From: Agapetus fuscipes
Taxonomy: Eukaryota; Arthropoda; Insecta; Trichoptera; Glossosomatidae
Length of the DNA: 64,000 nt
Direction: 5' to 3'
Assembly (NCBI GenBank): GCA_951799405.1
Contig: OX637344.1
Location: 15,500,001-15,564,000, forward strand
Of this stretch, positions 41,465-51,423 are shown in pieces. The number at the start of each line of letters is the position of its first letter. Positions within the stretch are counted from its first letter, which is position 1. The position numbers were made by a program, and so were the translations under genes. The notes under the pieces were generated by a model that was given only the letters and a program-made list of their open reading frames with translations, did not search any database and was not told the origin of the DNA.

Positions 41465-41700
41465 TATATGTGGTGATATGGCCGAGGGGTAGTGGCGCAT
41501 CTCCGACTAGCGTATTTGGAACCGAATAACGTTGGTTCGAATCTTGCGTCTAGCCCACTTGACCAAAACTTCGACCATGGTTCAACAGATGCCATTGCAT
41601 GCACACAAGCTTCTGCTTTTGCATTAATACAACTGGCCAGGCAAAATAGGTTGATGGATTGCATTCCTTTTTACAAATCTATTTAAAAAACAAAAAATGT
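41465..41700 (+). mobile_element. SINE S5
   Basis: tRNA-like head TATGGCCGAGGGGTAGTGG and GTTGGTTCGAATCTTGCG, body GGTTCAACAGATGCCATTGC, tail with AAAAAACAAAAAA. Confidence 0.8.
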
Positions 41701-42039
41701 AGCTTAGTAAAATACTTGGTTCGATGGTGTGAGCATTTGCTCGAATCTTCTGAATGGAATGTTCTGGCAAAGTCACGAATGTTCCAGTTCGTGATGTATC
41801 GAGAACATTCTTTCTAATATTATAAAGAACTAAAGCCGTCTGTAGCGACGGACTTGTATCAGAGCTGTTAAGGAGTACAATACAAAAGTTAACTCTGTTC
41901 GAACCAAATGTGAACGGTATCTCAAAACAAATGGTGTGAAATAAATGAACTATGGTTTGTTTGAAAATAACCCCGTAATTTGTAATTTGATTGGCTTCAA
42001 AATATGATAAAGTATTTTTCATCATATTATGATTTTACT
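41701..42039. other. Unassigned spacer
   Basis: A 133-codon minus-strand frame (42025-41624) partly overlaps the S5 tail; no domain recognised and probably chance. Confidence 0.4.
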
Positions 42040-42240
42040 TGAGTTATTTTTTATTGCATTGCGATCGATTTATTTTCTCAATGTTTCAAGCAACCTCACC
42101 TCCGCACAATCGCGGCTCGTTTATATAGGTACAAAAGAGACGATTATTGCATGTTCTAGGTTATTACACATACTTCTACAATGTATTTTTCGAAACACTT
42201 CCAGATTGTTCAACTCACACCATCGTGCTTAGGCGCATAT
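42040..42240 (-). repeat. LTR-like repeat (diverged)
   Basis: TTTTCTCAATGTTTCAAGC, CGCACAATCGCGGCTCGTTTATATAGG and CTAGGTTATTAC share order with 47820-47960. TATATA box present. Boundaries unclear. Confidence 0.3.
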
Positions 42241-42317
42241 ACCTAGATACACGTATACACAAACTCATTATTCAATATTCCTAGATACACGTATACACAA
42301 ACTCATTATTCAATATA
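42241..42317. repeat. Two-copy tandem repeat, 38 bp unit
   Basis: CTAGATACACGTATACACAA followed by ACTCATTATTCAATAT, repeated twice with no visible mismatch in the first 34 bases. Confidence 0.85.
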
Positions 42318-42848
42318 TTATGTAGTTCAATATATACAATTACAATATATGTAGTGCAATAAATATAATAACAATATACCTATGTAGTTAGAGAAAAATA
42401 ATACACAAACTAATAACAACTAACTCAATAAATTACACAAAAATAAATATTAATAAAATAAAAATGCAAAATTAGGTTTTACGTCCAATTATTTAATTTT
42501 ATTTGTTTGTTTATACTGCGCCCTTTATGTGTGGCGCCCTGTGCGAGGGGGGCACAAAAAAAGGCACATAATTCACTCTCTCCTCTGCGTCATATCAGCG
42601 CTGTCGTAAAAAAAAGCTCTCCCACTTAAAAACACTTGCCGATTTAATGTATTTTTTCAATGTGGCAGCTTTAGACTGGGAGCTCATAAGCCCCCCTAGC
42701 GACAAACAAAACCCGAATGAACTGTTTATGACAGTACCTATGTAAGCCGCGTAGGGAACAGCAGGCCTACAAAACACACCATACACATGTGAAGTCGTCA
42801 TAAAAAAGACTCGGCACAATAAAAACGACACCCTCAGCTTTGTGACGT
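42318..42848. other. Unassigned spacer
   Basis: A minus-strand frame of 106 codons (42915-42595) has no recognisable domain; the stretch 42530-42850 is GC-richer than its surroundings. Confidence 0.35.
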
Positions 42849-43305
42849 CACCTGTAGTAAATGATAACTCTGGATTCCCGATATTCAGAGAATTTTCAAA
42901 GAAAACGCTAAGCATGTGGAATTACAAAATATAAATCCAATCTCAAATGAACATAAGCCCTGAAACTTTTGCCGACCGTCACTGAAACAAGGTGAAGTAT
43001 ACTATTTTGTTACAGTATGGCTGGTCAGCCGCATACCAACCTATAAAGTCAAGGAACCTGTAATAAATGAAAAATCTGGTTTCCATATATTCAGATAATT
43101 TTCATAATTTTAACAGCATATTTTTGATAAAACGCTACGCATGTGGACTCACTAAATATTAAACCAATCTCAAATGAACATAAGCCCTGCAACTCTGTTG
43201 ACGTTCACTAAAACAGGGGTGATATTGGCAATGTGAACCATATTTTTACAGTATGGCTGGTCAGCCTCGTACCAACCTATTAGTCACGGAATACAAGCAA
43301 TTAAT
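42849..43305 (-). repeat. Tandem pair: unit plus family A, two copies
   Basis: A ~70 bp unit (TAAATGATAACTCTGG... AAACGCTAAGCATGTGGA) followed by an inverted family A (42930-43065), then the same succession again (43068-43305, TAAATGAAAAATCTGG... AAACGCTACGCATGTGGA). The pair looks like a local tandem duplication. Confidence 0.75.
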
Positions 43306-43371
43306 TACATCCAACTATATCTAACAAATACTTAGCAAAAAAAATAAAGCTAAAATCTACAAAACGTCATC

Positions 43372-43545
43372 GGTGGTGTTATGGCCGTGGGGTCAAGTCG
43401 TTTGTTCGACTAGCGTATTTAGAACAGAATAACGTTGGTTTGAATCACGTCTGGCCCATTTGACCATGACTTTGACCATGGTTCAACAGATGCCTTTGCA
43501 CGCACACAAGCTTCTGCTTCCGCATGAAAACAACTGAGCTGGAAG
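43372..43545 (+). mobile_element. SINE S5, left part of a split copy
   Basis: ATGGCCGTGGGGTCAAGTCG to TTCTGCTTCCGCATGAAAAC. It resumes at 43960 (CCTGGCCAGGAAAAATAATT, then TGAATTGCATCCCTCTTCAC). Confidence 0.75.
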
Positions 43546-43550
43546 TCTCA

Positions 43551-43694
43551 TCACCACGGTAATTCTTACCTACGGAATATCGGTAATATTTGTATGAAGA
43601 CCTTTCCATCCAAGATGACTGCAAGTGAACAGCTGATAAGTCTACCTACAAACATTACCGATATTCGGTAGGCAATAATTACCGTGGTGATGAC
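43551..43694. mobile_element. Small MITE, ~144 bp
   Basis: TCATCACCACGGTAATTCTTACC at the left is the inverse of ...AATAATTACCGTGGTGATGA at the right, and the arms extend ~50 bp with few mismatches. The same ends occur inside the MITE at 32092. Confidence 0.8.
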
Positions 43695-43704
43695 TTATAT
43701 ACTT

Positions 43705-43950
43705 ACAGGTTATAGGTTGGTATGAGGCTGACCTGTAAAAAATGGTTCACTTTGCCAATGTCACCCCTGCTTCAGGGAAGGTCGGCAAGAGTTGCAGGGC
43801 TTATGTTCATTTGAGATTGGGTTTTTTATATTGTAGGTCCATATGCGGCATGTGTGAGCGCGAAATTATGCGTGTCTGCTTGTGGGAATGCATTTAATAT
43901 GAATCTCAAATGATACATAGATATCTTTGCAACTTAGATTTAGATTTAGT
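43705..43950 (+). repeat. Family A repeat inside SINE S5
   Basis: Complete copy except that ACCACCCATACTG is deleted after GAGGCTGACC. It sits, with the small MITE, between the two parts of an S5 copy. Confidence 0.85.
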
Positions 43951-43959
43951 TTTAGATGA

Positions 43960-44036
43960 GACTTCCCTGGCCAGGAAAAATAATTTGATGAATTGCATCC
44001 CTCTTCACAGTTTTTTTTAATTTTAAAAACAACAAC
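43960..44036 (+). mobile_element. SINE S5, right part
   Basis: Completes 43372-43545. GAGACTTCC precedes the join, echoing GAAGTCTC near 43550. Confidence 0.65.
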
Positions 44037-44039
44037 AAA

Positions 44040-44362
44040 AATCATCTAAGAATCAAATAGCAGATAAGCCAAACAAGCACTGGGGGGATTCAATGGCATC
44101 AGATGTATACAAAGAAAGTGTGAGAGAAAAAAGAGGGAAGGGAGGACCGAGAAAAGTATGGAGTGATCACATTGAGGAGATTGTGAAAGAATGGGATATA
44201 CAAAGTGAGCATAAAAGAAGAAAATGCATGAAAAAGGTGATGGATGTGAATGAATTGAAAGAGGTATGTAAGGATAGGAAAAAATGGAGGCAGCTCTGCA
44301 GAGGCTCTGGCCACCCCTAGCGGAATGGCGAGGCGACGGAGTTACAGTTACAGTATATTTTG
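44040..44362 (+). pseudogene. RTE-like LINE C-terminal fragment with TTACAG tail
   Basis: An unbroken frame from 44093 reads YKESVREKRGKGGPRKVWSD, then HKRRKCMKKVMDVNELKEV and CKDRKKWRQLCRGSGHP, stop 44318-44320. Then GCGGAATGGCG and the TTACAG run. Close sister of 38395-38640; starts near AGCCAAACAAGCACTGGG, also at 36105. Confidence 0.85.
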
Positions 44363-44729
44363 TTAAAACATATTGAAAATAATAAGTCCTTCTCTCTACA
44401 ACCTTTCTTTGTGTGATAAGCTTGAGCAGAACTTTTTTTTTTGGTTTCTTCTAACATACTACATTATTTTAGTTATCAGTCTCCATGTCATGTTTTATTA
44501 TTTACCCCCCCTCTCTCCCACCATGTGCCACGTCATGTTAACCTTGGTTCTGACGTCACTGATGACGCAGCAACTTGTCTGTGGTGTTCCTGCTGATGAG
44601 ATAACTTTGAGAGGAAAAAAACTTGCAGCCCCAACTAGGTTGAGCTGGTGTCGACGAAAACAAAATTTATATTATTTCTTACTCATATTTACAGCAGAGA
44701 TCTTCAGTAGAACCCTTTTTGAACGGAAT
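44363..44729. other. Unassigned spacer
   Basis: A plus-strand frame of 133 codons (44373-44774) has no recognisable domain and overlaps a family F copy; I treat it as chance. Confidence 0.4.
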
Positions 44730-45145
44730 TTTCAATGGTTCTTCCCATTGACTTATGAAATCTGTAGACTATAAATTATTTAACGAAAATAGATAATTTA
44801 TATCTGTTTCAACCTACTTACGAAAATGGTCATTAATAAGAAAGAGAACAAATAACTTCACAGTTGCATTTCCATGTGTACAAAAAAACTCGGGCGAATG
44901 TAACAATGTTTTTAGAAAGTTGGCAGCATTGCCGCGTACTTACTATGCCCATAGCAATCCAAACATAGACGCATGCGGTATAAATATTATGATCGATACA
45001 ATTGACGAAATTTAAAGGAAAAAAGCATTATTTTAAGACATTATGTCATGTGTTGTAATTGAGTGTCCAAACACAAAATGGAGAAAGCAAGAAAACATAA
45101 AATTTGACAAGTAAAACATGGTTTGTATGACTACACAGCTGGAAC
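44730..45145 (-). repeat. Family F repeat
   Basis: Inverse of 27440-27880 over about 410 bp, with CGAATGTAACAATGTTTTTAG and AGAAAGCAAGAAAACATAAA. Confidence 0.75.
45046..45115 (+). pseudogene. THAP-like N-terminal stub
   Basis: From ATG 45045-ish the plus strand reads MSCVVIECPNTKWRKQENIK, then F and a stop soon after. The C-x4-C-x-N...RK...I-x-F pattern resembles the start of a THAP zinc finger as in P-element transposases. Too short to prove. If right, family F is a non-autonomous P-like element. Confidence 0.3.
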
Positions 45146-45179
45146 ATATTATTATTTGTTAATTTAAAAAAAAAAAAAA

Positions 45180-45452
45180 AATGTATGTTCCTTGACTTAT
45201 AGGTTGGTATGCGGCTGACCACCCATGCTGTAGAAAATGGTTCACTTCTTCTTCTAAAACGGTTCTCCAATGTCACCCCTGTTTTTCAGGGAAGGTCGGT
45301 AAGAGTTGCAGGGTGTATATCCATGTGAGATTCGGGTTTTTATATTTTAGGACCACATTCGGCATGTTTACTTGTGCACGTCTGTTTGTGAAAGTGCATT
45401 TAATGTGAATCTTTAATGTTACATATAATTTGCAACTTAGATTAGATTAGTA
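45180..45452 (+). repeat. Family A repeat with a small insertion
   Basis: Complete copy, but GGTTCACTT is followed by CTTCTTCTAAAACGGTTCT before CCAATGTCACC, where other copies have only TG. Confidence 0.85.
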
Positions 45453-45887
45453 CTAAGCTTTGGATCGGAAAACATGAAAGTTGAACCAAAAATACACCCT
45501 ACACAAGCCCTACAAAGTTAAAAAAACAAATCGTTGATATTACAAGTTCGGTTCGCGTGGTTTGCCGAATATTCCCGAAAGTTTTGACTCGCCCCCCCTA
45601 TAATAAGCGCGCCGATATCTGAGTGATAAACCCCGTGGCTTTATGTCGCAAGACAAGCGCTGACGTGCCAACATGATGTATTGCCATTTACTTGCTTTTT
45701 GCGCCGTTTCCCCGTGCGTAGGGATTTCTTTTCCACACGGGCACACTGAAAATTATCGATGTTTATTATTTTTTTCAACACACCTCACCCCTAGGTTCAG
45801 AGAAAATCGGATAGAGTTACAAGGTTTTTTAAAGGTCTATATAATATGTCAACGGGAACTTTTATTTGTAAACACACATTAAGGCTT
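45453..45887. other. Unassigned spacer
   Basis: A GC-richer stretch at 45540-45740 carries overlapping short frames on both strands; no product recognised. Confidence 0.35.
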
Positions 45888-46165
45888 CTAAGCTACACAT
45901 AAAGTGTCACTTTTTCACGCGTTTTCACCGAAAGGATCGCATGTGGCGATTCGGAAACTTCTTATTTTTACGGGGAATGAGGGTCTGTTTCACACCAACC
46001 ACTGATATGGAACTTATTTCTTGTGAAGGCTGAGTAAGTCTTGCCGGTACTATATTTTGTGTTTGAAATAAACACCGAAACGGGATATCATTTCTGACAC
46101 CCCCGGTGGAATTTGAACCCGAGCTCGCGGCACGTAATGCTACTGTGAACTATCGATCAATGAGA
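45888..46165 (-). mobile_element. SINE S2, diverged
   Basis: Inverted from CTAAGCTACACATAAAGTG through AAGTCTTGCCGGTACTAT to GGTGGAATTTGAACCCGAGC; the A-box side of the head is rearranged. Confidence 0.75.
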
Positions 46166-46890
46166 TCCGCATGTGAATTGACGTAAGCAAAATGTGTCGG
46201 TTGCTAGGGAAAAGGTAAACAAATACTTTGTTATTGGTTGCTAGAGATGGCAGTCCCATACAATAATGACGTTTGCTCGCCGATCAAAAATATCCAAATT
46301 CAAAAACGTTCCGACCTCATTGTACAATATAATGAACATGATATAAAAAATGAGGAATAAAACAAATATCAAGAATGGACTTAAAATTGCATAAAACTAG
46401 CGGCATATGAGGTCTGTTCAAAAATATTCACAATTAAAAATTCGCGGACTGCGTAGATTTGATTTTTGTTATTTTTTTGTGCCAAAGGTCGTGCGGTAAA
46501 TAAGTAATATACCTAACCGTGGAGCTATAGGCCGTTCACGTGAAGAAATTTGAAAAACTATCCTGTCACATGCCACTACAATAATGCGCCAGCGCACACG
46601 TCATTGCTTATGGATATAGTTTTGGTGGGGGAATTTGATGGGAAGAGGAATTATATTCATTGTTTTTTGACTTGCTTGACAAATTTTATTCAAAAGAAAT
46701 ATATCCCTACATAATTGGCATCTGCCTCCTCTAAGCCAAAAAACAAGGAGACAACACCCTGGAAATAGTTTATTGTACATTCAAGCATTTAGTGCCAACT
46801 TAAAGCAGCAAAAAAACAAGTCTTTAAAAATATATATTTAACAAACAGCTTTCGACTGTTGGCGCGAGATGTCGTTTAAAAATTCACAAA
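46166..46890. other. Unassigned spacer
   Basis: No coding or repeat signal recognised. Confidence 0.4.
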
Positions 46891-46894
46891 ATTC

Positions 46895-46932
46895 CTTGAC
46901 TTATAACTATAAGTTTATATGAGGCTGACAAC
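46895..46932 (+). repeat. Family A head fragment
   Basis: TTCCTTGACTTATAACTATAAG and ATGAGGCTGACAACCA. Confidence 0.55.
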
Positions 46933-46934
46933 CA

Positions 46935-47222
46935 AGAAAACAACTGCATTTTTGAAGTATATTTTTGGTGTAACCGACAAGATTTTGGCCTTTTTTGTCC
47001 TAAAGACGCTTGTGACATAAAAAAAATCGTAAAACATCGTAAAACCACATTAATAGGAACGCCAATAAATGCCTTGATTTTAGAGCTGTTTTGATTTACA
47101 CGATATGATAAAAAATAAAAAAGTTATATCATTTTTCTGCAATCTGAAATTTTAAACTGCTCTCCTGAACAATTGAGCTTATGTCGCTTATGCCCTACTG
47201 CCTTTAAACCGTCGATATACAT
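46935..47222 (-). mobile_element. Family D MITE, truncated
   Basis: From AAACAACTGCATTTTTGAAG to the terminus CTTTAAACCGTCGATATA; the other terminus is missing where the family A head begins. Confidence 0.8.
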
Positions 47223-47498
47223 TATGAAATATAAAATAAATACATTTTTTGGGCAAACCTCTTGCATATTGTATGGGGCGTGTTGGAAAGAAATATAGAT
47301 AGAGCACTTCAAAATGCATTACTGGGACGCGCTCAGGCTCTCGCCGTAAAAACGCTCCGCCATTATTTGTTACAAACCTCACATGTAAAACTATATAGGT
47401 GCTCAAAAATATATATGTAGTTGCCAGAGTGTGAAATCCTCCCTGGAAAATACAGGTGTAGCACAAGCAAAAGTGACAAACTGACCTAAATGTAAGAT
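47223..47498. other. Unassigned spacer
   Basis: Nothing recognised. Confidence 0.4.
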
Positions 47499-47499
47499 G

Positions 47500-47585
47500 C
47501 TAAGATCAAGCAATCGTGAACCTACACGTGTTTGCTTGCAGGCGAGTATTTAATAAAAACCTTAATCTATAATCTATAATCTAAA
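47500..47585 (+). repeat. Family A tail fragment
   Basis: GAACCTACACGTGTTTGCTTG, then AATCTATAATCTATAATC. Confidence 0.6.
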
Positions 47586-47599
47586 ATAATAATAATCTT

Positions 47600-47712
47600 T
47601 AATAATTAAGATGCAAAGATATACAGAATTAAAGATTAATTTCACATGTATTGCCATAAGCAGACACGTAGAAGTTTGCACTTATACATGCTGCATGTGG
47701 ACTTACACCATA
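47600..47712 (-). repeat. Family A fragment
   Basis: Inverted: TAAGATGCAAAGATATAC to CATGCTGCATGTGGACTTAC. Confidence 0.7.
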
Positions 47713-47716
47713 TTGT

Positions 47717-48115
47717 TATGATTCGTTACTTGTTTTTTTTTAATCAAACTGTAATTTATTTTTCAAGGTTTATTTTACACAATGTCGGTTTACAATGTGC
47801 TGGTTTCTAGCTCTTGGCGTATCGACTTGACGGCTCAATGTTTCAATCGACTCTGGTCTCTCACACAATTGCAGTCCAAATATATTGCGTCTAAACGGAC
47901 GACTCTCGCATATTCCGGACCCTTATATAGTAAACCACACACTTCTGTATTATCCTTTATTATATTACTCCAGACCGTCGTCATTCGCTTACATTTTCGA
48001 TTTTCAAAATTAATGCCATCACAGCAGAAGAAACACATTCCTGATCTATGGCAAATTAATTTTTGTATATATGCTGCAATGCTGCAAGCTTTCGCGTATG
48101 TGTTTACAACCCACT
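47717..48115 (-). repeat. LTR-like repeat with TATA and polyA boxes
   Basis: On the minus strand a TATATAAGGGTCCGGAATATG box precedes a TGAGAGACCAGAGTCG segment and an AAATAAACC box, the order of a promoter and polyA signal in an LTR. It begins with TGTTATG on the plus strand (47716 on), but a matching terminus was not found. Related to 3705, 10680 and 42040. Confidence 0.35.
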
Positions 48116-48264
48116 GAAAACTTCTTTCAATAAACCTGTTTGTTCATACTGAAAATGTATGGAAATAAATTGACATCTAGCGGCAAAACGTGAAAGTTTT
48201 TTTTATATTTTCTTTTATTTCATGCAAATTTAAAAAAAAATACACAAAATAAAAATGGATTTAA

Positions 48265-49300
48265 ATCTGTAATCTAAGTTGCAAAGATATAAAACATTTG
48301 AGATTCATATTCATGCATTCTTACAAGCAGACAGGTAAAAGTTCGCCCTTACAAATGCCTCATGTGGACTTACAAATGCCTCATGTGGACTTGATGTGGA
48401 CAAAATAAAAAACTAATCTCAAATGAACATAAGCCCTGCAACTCTTGCCGACTTTCCCTCAAACAGAGATAATATTTGCATGGTGAACCATTGCTTACAG
48501 TATGGGTGGTCAGCCACATACTAACCTTTTAGTTAAGGAAATTATTTTGTTTAGTTCTATAATCTAAGTTGCAAAGATACATACCATTTGAGATTCATAT
48601 TAAATGCATTCCCACAAGCAGACAGGTATAAGTTCGCGCTTACAAATGCCCCATTTGGACTTACAAGATAAAAACCTAATCTCAAATGAACATAAGCCTT
48701 GCAACTCTTGCCGACTTTTCCTCAAACAGAGATAAAATTTGTGTGGTGAACCATTGCTTACAGTATGGGTGGTCAGCCACATACTAACCTATAAGTCAAG
48801 GAAATTATTATGTTTAGTTCTATAATCTAAGTTGCAAAGATACATACCATTTGAGATTCCAATTAAATGCATTCCCACAAGCAGACAGGTATAAGTTCGC
48901 GTTTACAAATGCTTCATGTGGACTTACAACATAAAAACCTAATCTCGAATGAACATAAGCCTTGCAACTTTTGCCGACTTTTCCTCAAACAGAGATAAAA
49001 TTTGCATGGTAAATCATTGCTTACAGTATGGGTGGTCAGCCACATACTAACCTATTAGTCAAGGAAATTATTTTGTTTAGTTTTATAATCTAAGTTGCAA
49101 AGATACATACCATTTGAGATTCATATTAAATGCATTCCCACAAGCAGACAGGTAAAAATTCGCGCTCACAAATGGCCCATGTGGACTTACAACATAAAAA
49201 CTTAATCTCAAATGAACATAAGCCCTGCAACTCTTGCTAACCTTTCCTGAAACACAGCTGAAATCTGCAAAGTGAACCAATTTTTAAAGTATGGGTGGTC
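48265..49300 (-). repeat. Tandem array of four family A copies
   Basis: The landmark AATCTAAGTTGCAAAG recurs at 48271, 48561, 48824 and 49087, so spacing is 290, 263 and 263 bp. All copies are inverted and joined by a shared linker (GAAATTATTTTGTTTAG). The third linker differs by one or two bases. Middle copies share the variants CAGGTATAAGTTCGCG and AACAGAGATAAAATTTG. This is a local amplification and not four separate insertions. Confidence 0.9.
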
Positions 49301-49559
49301 GATTTTCTTTTTCAAAGACTGCATGTTTTTATTTTACATGTTTTCCGAATTTTAACGCGAGGAAACTATACGCAATATACACATTCACCAAATGTTAAGG
49401 GGTTGGGCTGCGTAGCAGCCAGGGGCAACGCCCCTAGTTTCATATTATTCTAGTTACGCATACCAACAACTAAGTGCCTGAGCACATGCATACATTCAAA
49501 CTCACAGTAGACTATACTAGAAGCGGACACACACACATAAGCAAGCCACGCAATCGGGA

Positions 49560-49662
49560 TCATAAGTTTGTAACAATATAAACCCGATCGAAAATTAATG
49601 TTAGCCCTGCAACTCTTGCCTTCCTTCCCTAAAACAAGGGTGACATTAGCAAAGTAAACGCA
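49560..49662 (-). repeat. Family A fragment
   Basis: Inverted: AATGTTAGCCCTGCAACTC to GTGACATTAGCAAAGTAAA; cut by the S1 SINE that follows. Confidence 0.75.
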
Positions 49663-49664
49663 AC

Positions 49665-50152
49665 TAAGCTACACATACGAGTATAGTGTAACTTCTTGCC
49701 TGCGTTATTACCGAAGGGGTTGCATGCGGCGATTCGGGACCTATTTATTTTTACGAGTAAGGGGGCCTACCTCACACCAACCACTTTTAGTTAAAGTGGG
49801 AGCTACTCAGCTCCCGGGGGGGCTGGTTCTCATTTCTTGTAAAGGCTGAGTAAACCTTGAGATCAAACCTTGCTCTCGGCATGGAATGCAAGCATTCTAC
49901 CAATTGAGCTATCGACTTTTTTACGAGCTTTGTCGTCGTCACTACAAAGCGCCAATTCTCAAGCAAGACCCAGTTGCTGTAAGGCTGAATGGACCTTTGG
50001 TGACCGGTCATTTGTAAAGGTTTATGCATTTTTCAACCCAGCGAAGAGCAAATTTGAAAATATAAATGGTAAACTTTTTGTGCTCTACTGGGATACGAAA
50101 CCACAACCTTGCATTCAGAGTCCGAAGTGTTACCACTGAACTACGGACCCTA
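49665..50152 (-). mobile_element. Composite SINE S1, full length
   Basis: Inverted copy with all S1 parts; the head B box is damaged (GGGATACGAAACCACAACC). TACCACTGAACTACGGACC is intact. Confidence 0.85.
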
Positions 50153-50154
50153 TG

Positions 50155-50220
50155 TTGGTATGTCATCATTTAAGATAAAATGTTAATATATCTCTGTGCA
50201 ACTAAGATTAAAGATTTAAT
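50155..50220 (+). repeat. Family A tail fragment
   Basis: TGTTAATATATCTCTGTGCAAC followed by TAAGATTAAAGATTT. Confidence 0.5.
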
Positions 50221-50750
50221 TATTTACTCAGTTTTTCTGCATTTAAACACTAGAAAAGTTTTTTTTTGGAAATTAAAAAAAATGCAGTTGCCGTGTTTAG
50301 TTTTGGTCCCGCGGGTGTGAAAATAGATCGCCGGTTCTGAATGTTGGAGCTCTGGCAGAACGAATTCATGCATTTGGGGAGCGCTTGTAAGCCTCTTGTC
50401 GCCTGCAACCATTCATAATCTCAAATCCCTTCCCTCAAATAAATGTATGCAGCTCCGTGGGCAGAAGGTCGCAAGTCTCGGCAAACTTGCGAGCGATTCC
50501 GGGCGCCGAGTCCAGTTTAAATATTCAAAGCTCATGAATAAAATATGTAGTATTTTATTTGAAGTTTGCAGAACGTAAATTTGTATGTAAACTTTTGTTT
50601 GTTTTTCTTCTTACACCGTCATTACCCGGGTAAAGGTTTTAAAGCGTATCTTTGTAGATAAACGAACCTTAATTGATCTAATAATGATGATAAGGATGTA
50701 GAATCCATCTTTCCGGGCTTGTAGACCATGTTTAATAATTCTTTGTAGGC
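50221..50750. other. Unassigned spacer
   Basis: Nothing recognised. Confidence 0.4.
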
Positions 50751-50754
50751 TGCT

Positions 50755-50820
50755 TTATTCTTTTTGGAAAGCTGGTATGTTTCGTCAGTAACATACGACT
50801 GACTTCTTCAGGGCTTGTAC
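50755..50820 (-). ncRNA. Hammerhead-ribozyme-like motif
   Basis: Minus strand: core CTGAAGA (50811-50805), stem II GTCAGT (plus 50098-equivalent 50798-50803) with ACTGAC (50084-equivalent 50784-50789), six perfect pairs, then GAAAC (50783-50779) and ATAC. Helix I could form from AAGC and GCTT. Both core boxes match the consensus. Confidence 0.7.
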
Positions 50821-50849
50821 TATTAATTGATCTGTTTGTAAAATTTACA

Positions 50850-50935
50850 TGATATAACGACACACGACAGAACAACGCATGACAGAACAACATAATATGA
50901 CAGAACATCACAATTACAGTACATTACATTACAGG
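50850..50935. repeat. Low-complexity ACAGAACA-type run
   Basis: Imperfect units such as CACGACAGAACAACGCATG. Similar units at 51125-51240 lie on the other side of the LINE piece. Confidence 0.6.
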
Positions 50936-51122
50936 AAAGCATGGATTGATCAGATAAGTGAGATTGCGAATGAATGGAATCTACAGAGTGGAAAAAAAAA
51001 TGAGCGTGCATGAAAAGAGTGATGAAACTAGATGAGATGAAAGAAGTATGCAGGGACAGAGTCAAGTGGAGGCACTTGTGTGGAGGTACCGGCCACCTCT
51101 AGAGGAACGGCGGCAGGATACA
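50936..51122 (+). pseudogene. RTE-like LINE C-terminal fragment
   Basis: Starts RKAWIDQISEIANEWNLQS, then frameshifts; DNA matches 33405-33580, ending CGGCCACCTCTAGAGGAACGG. A long CAAGA/GACAA tail follows. Confidence 0.75.
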
Positions 51123-51240
51123 AGACAAGACAAGACATGACAAGACATCACTATGACAAAACAACACAGGAATGTACATCACTATGACAAAATATCAGAA
51201 GACAAAAAATCACATGACGAAACATCACATACCTAAAACA
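51123..51240 (+). repeat. LINE tail microsatellite/minisatellite
   Basis: ACAAGACAAGACATGACAAG and ATCACATGACGAAACATCAC. It is an unusually long tail for this LINE; inverse-looking units occur at 51590-51650. Confidence 0.65.
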
Positions 51241-51313
51241 GAACATACCATTTAACTTAAGTTTAAAACTTTCACTTTCATGGCCGGTGATAAATCGGGC
51301 GCTTTGATAACTC

Positions 51314-51354
51314 GCCTTGAAGATGCTTTCTGCTCGTGAAAGCGAAATGTCGGC
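51314..51354 (+). ncRNA. Hammerhead-like motif, one core change
   Basis: Helix I GCC with GGC (51314-51316, 51352-51354); core TTGAAGA (consensus CUGANGA, first base changed); stem II GCTTTC (51325-51330) with GAAAGC (51338-51343), six perfect pairs; GAAA; TGTC. Confidence 0.6.
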
Positions 51355-51423
51355 AAATGTAGGAGATGCAAATAGAACATGGTCAAACCCGAAAGAACAC
51401 AAAAACGATTTATACCATTTAAC

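Noticed and set aside
44588..44625. CTGATGAG ... GAGGAAAAAAAC as a hammerhead
   Set aside because: No stem II pairing by eye and no repeat copy elsewhere in the window.
44373..44774. 133-codon frame with hydrophobic stretches as a membrane protein
   Set aside because: It runs into a family F repeat and has no homology signal; hydrophobic runs are expected from T-rich DNA.
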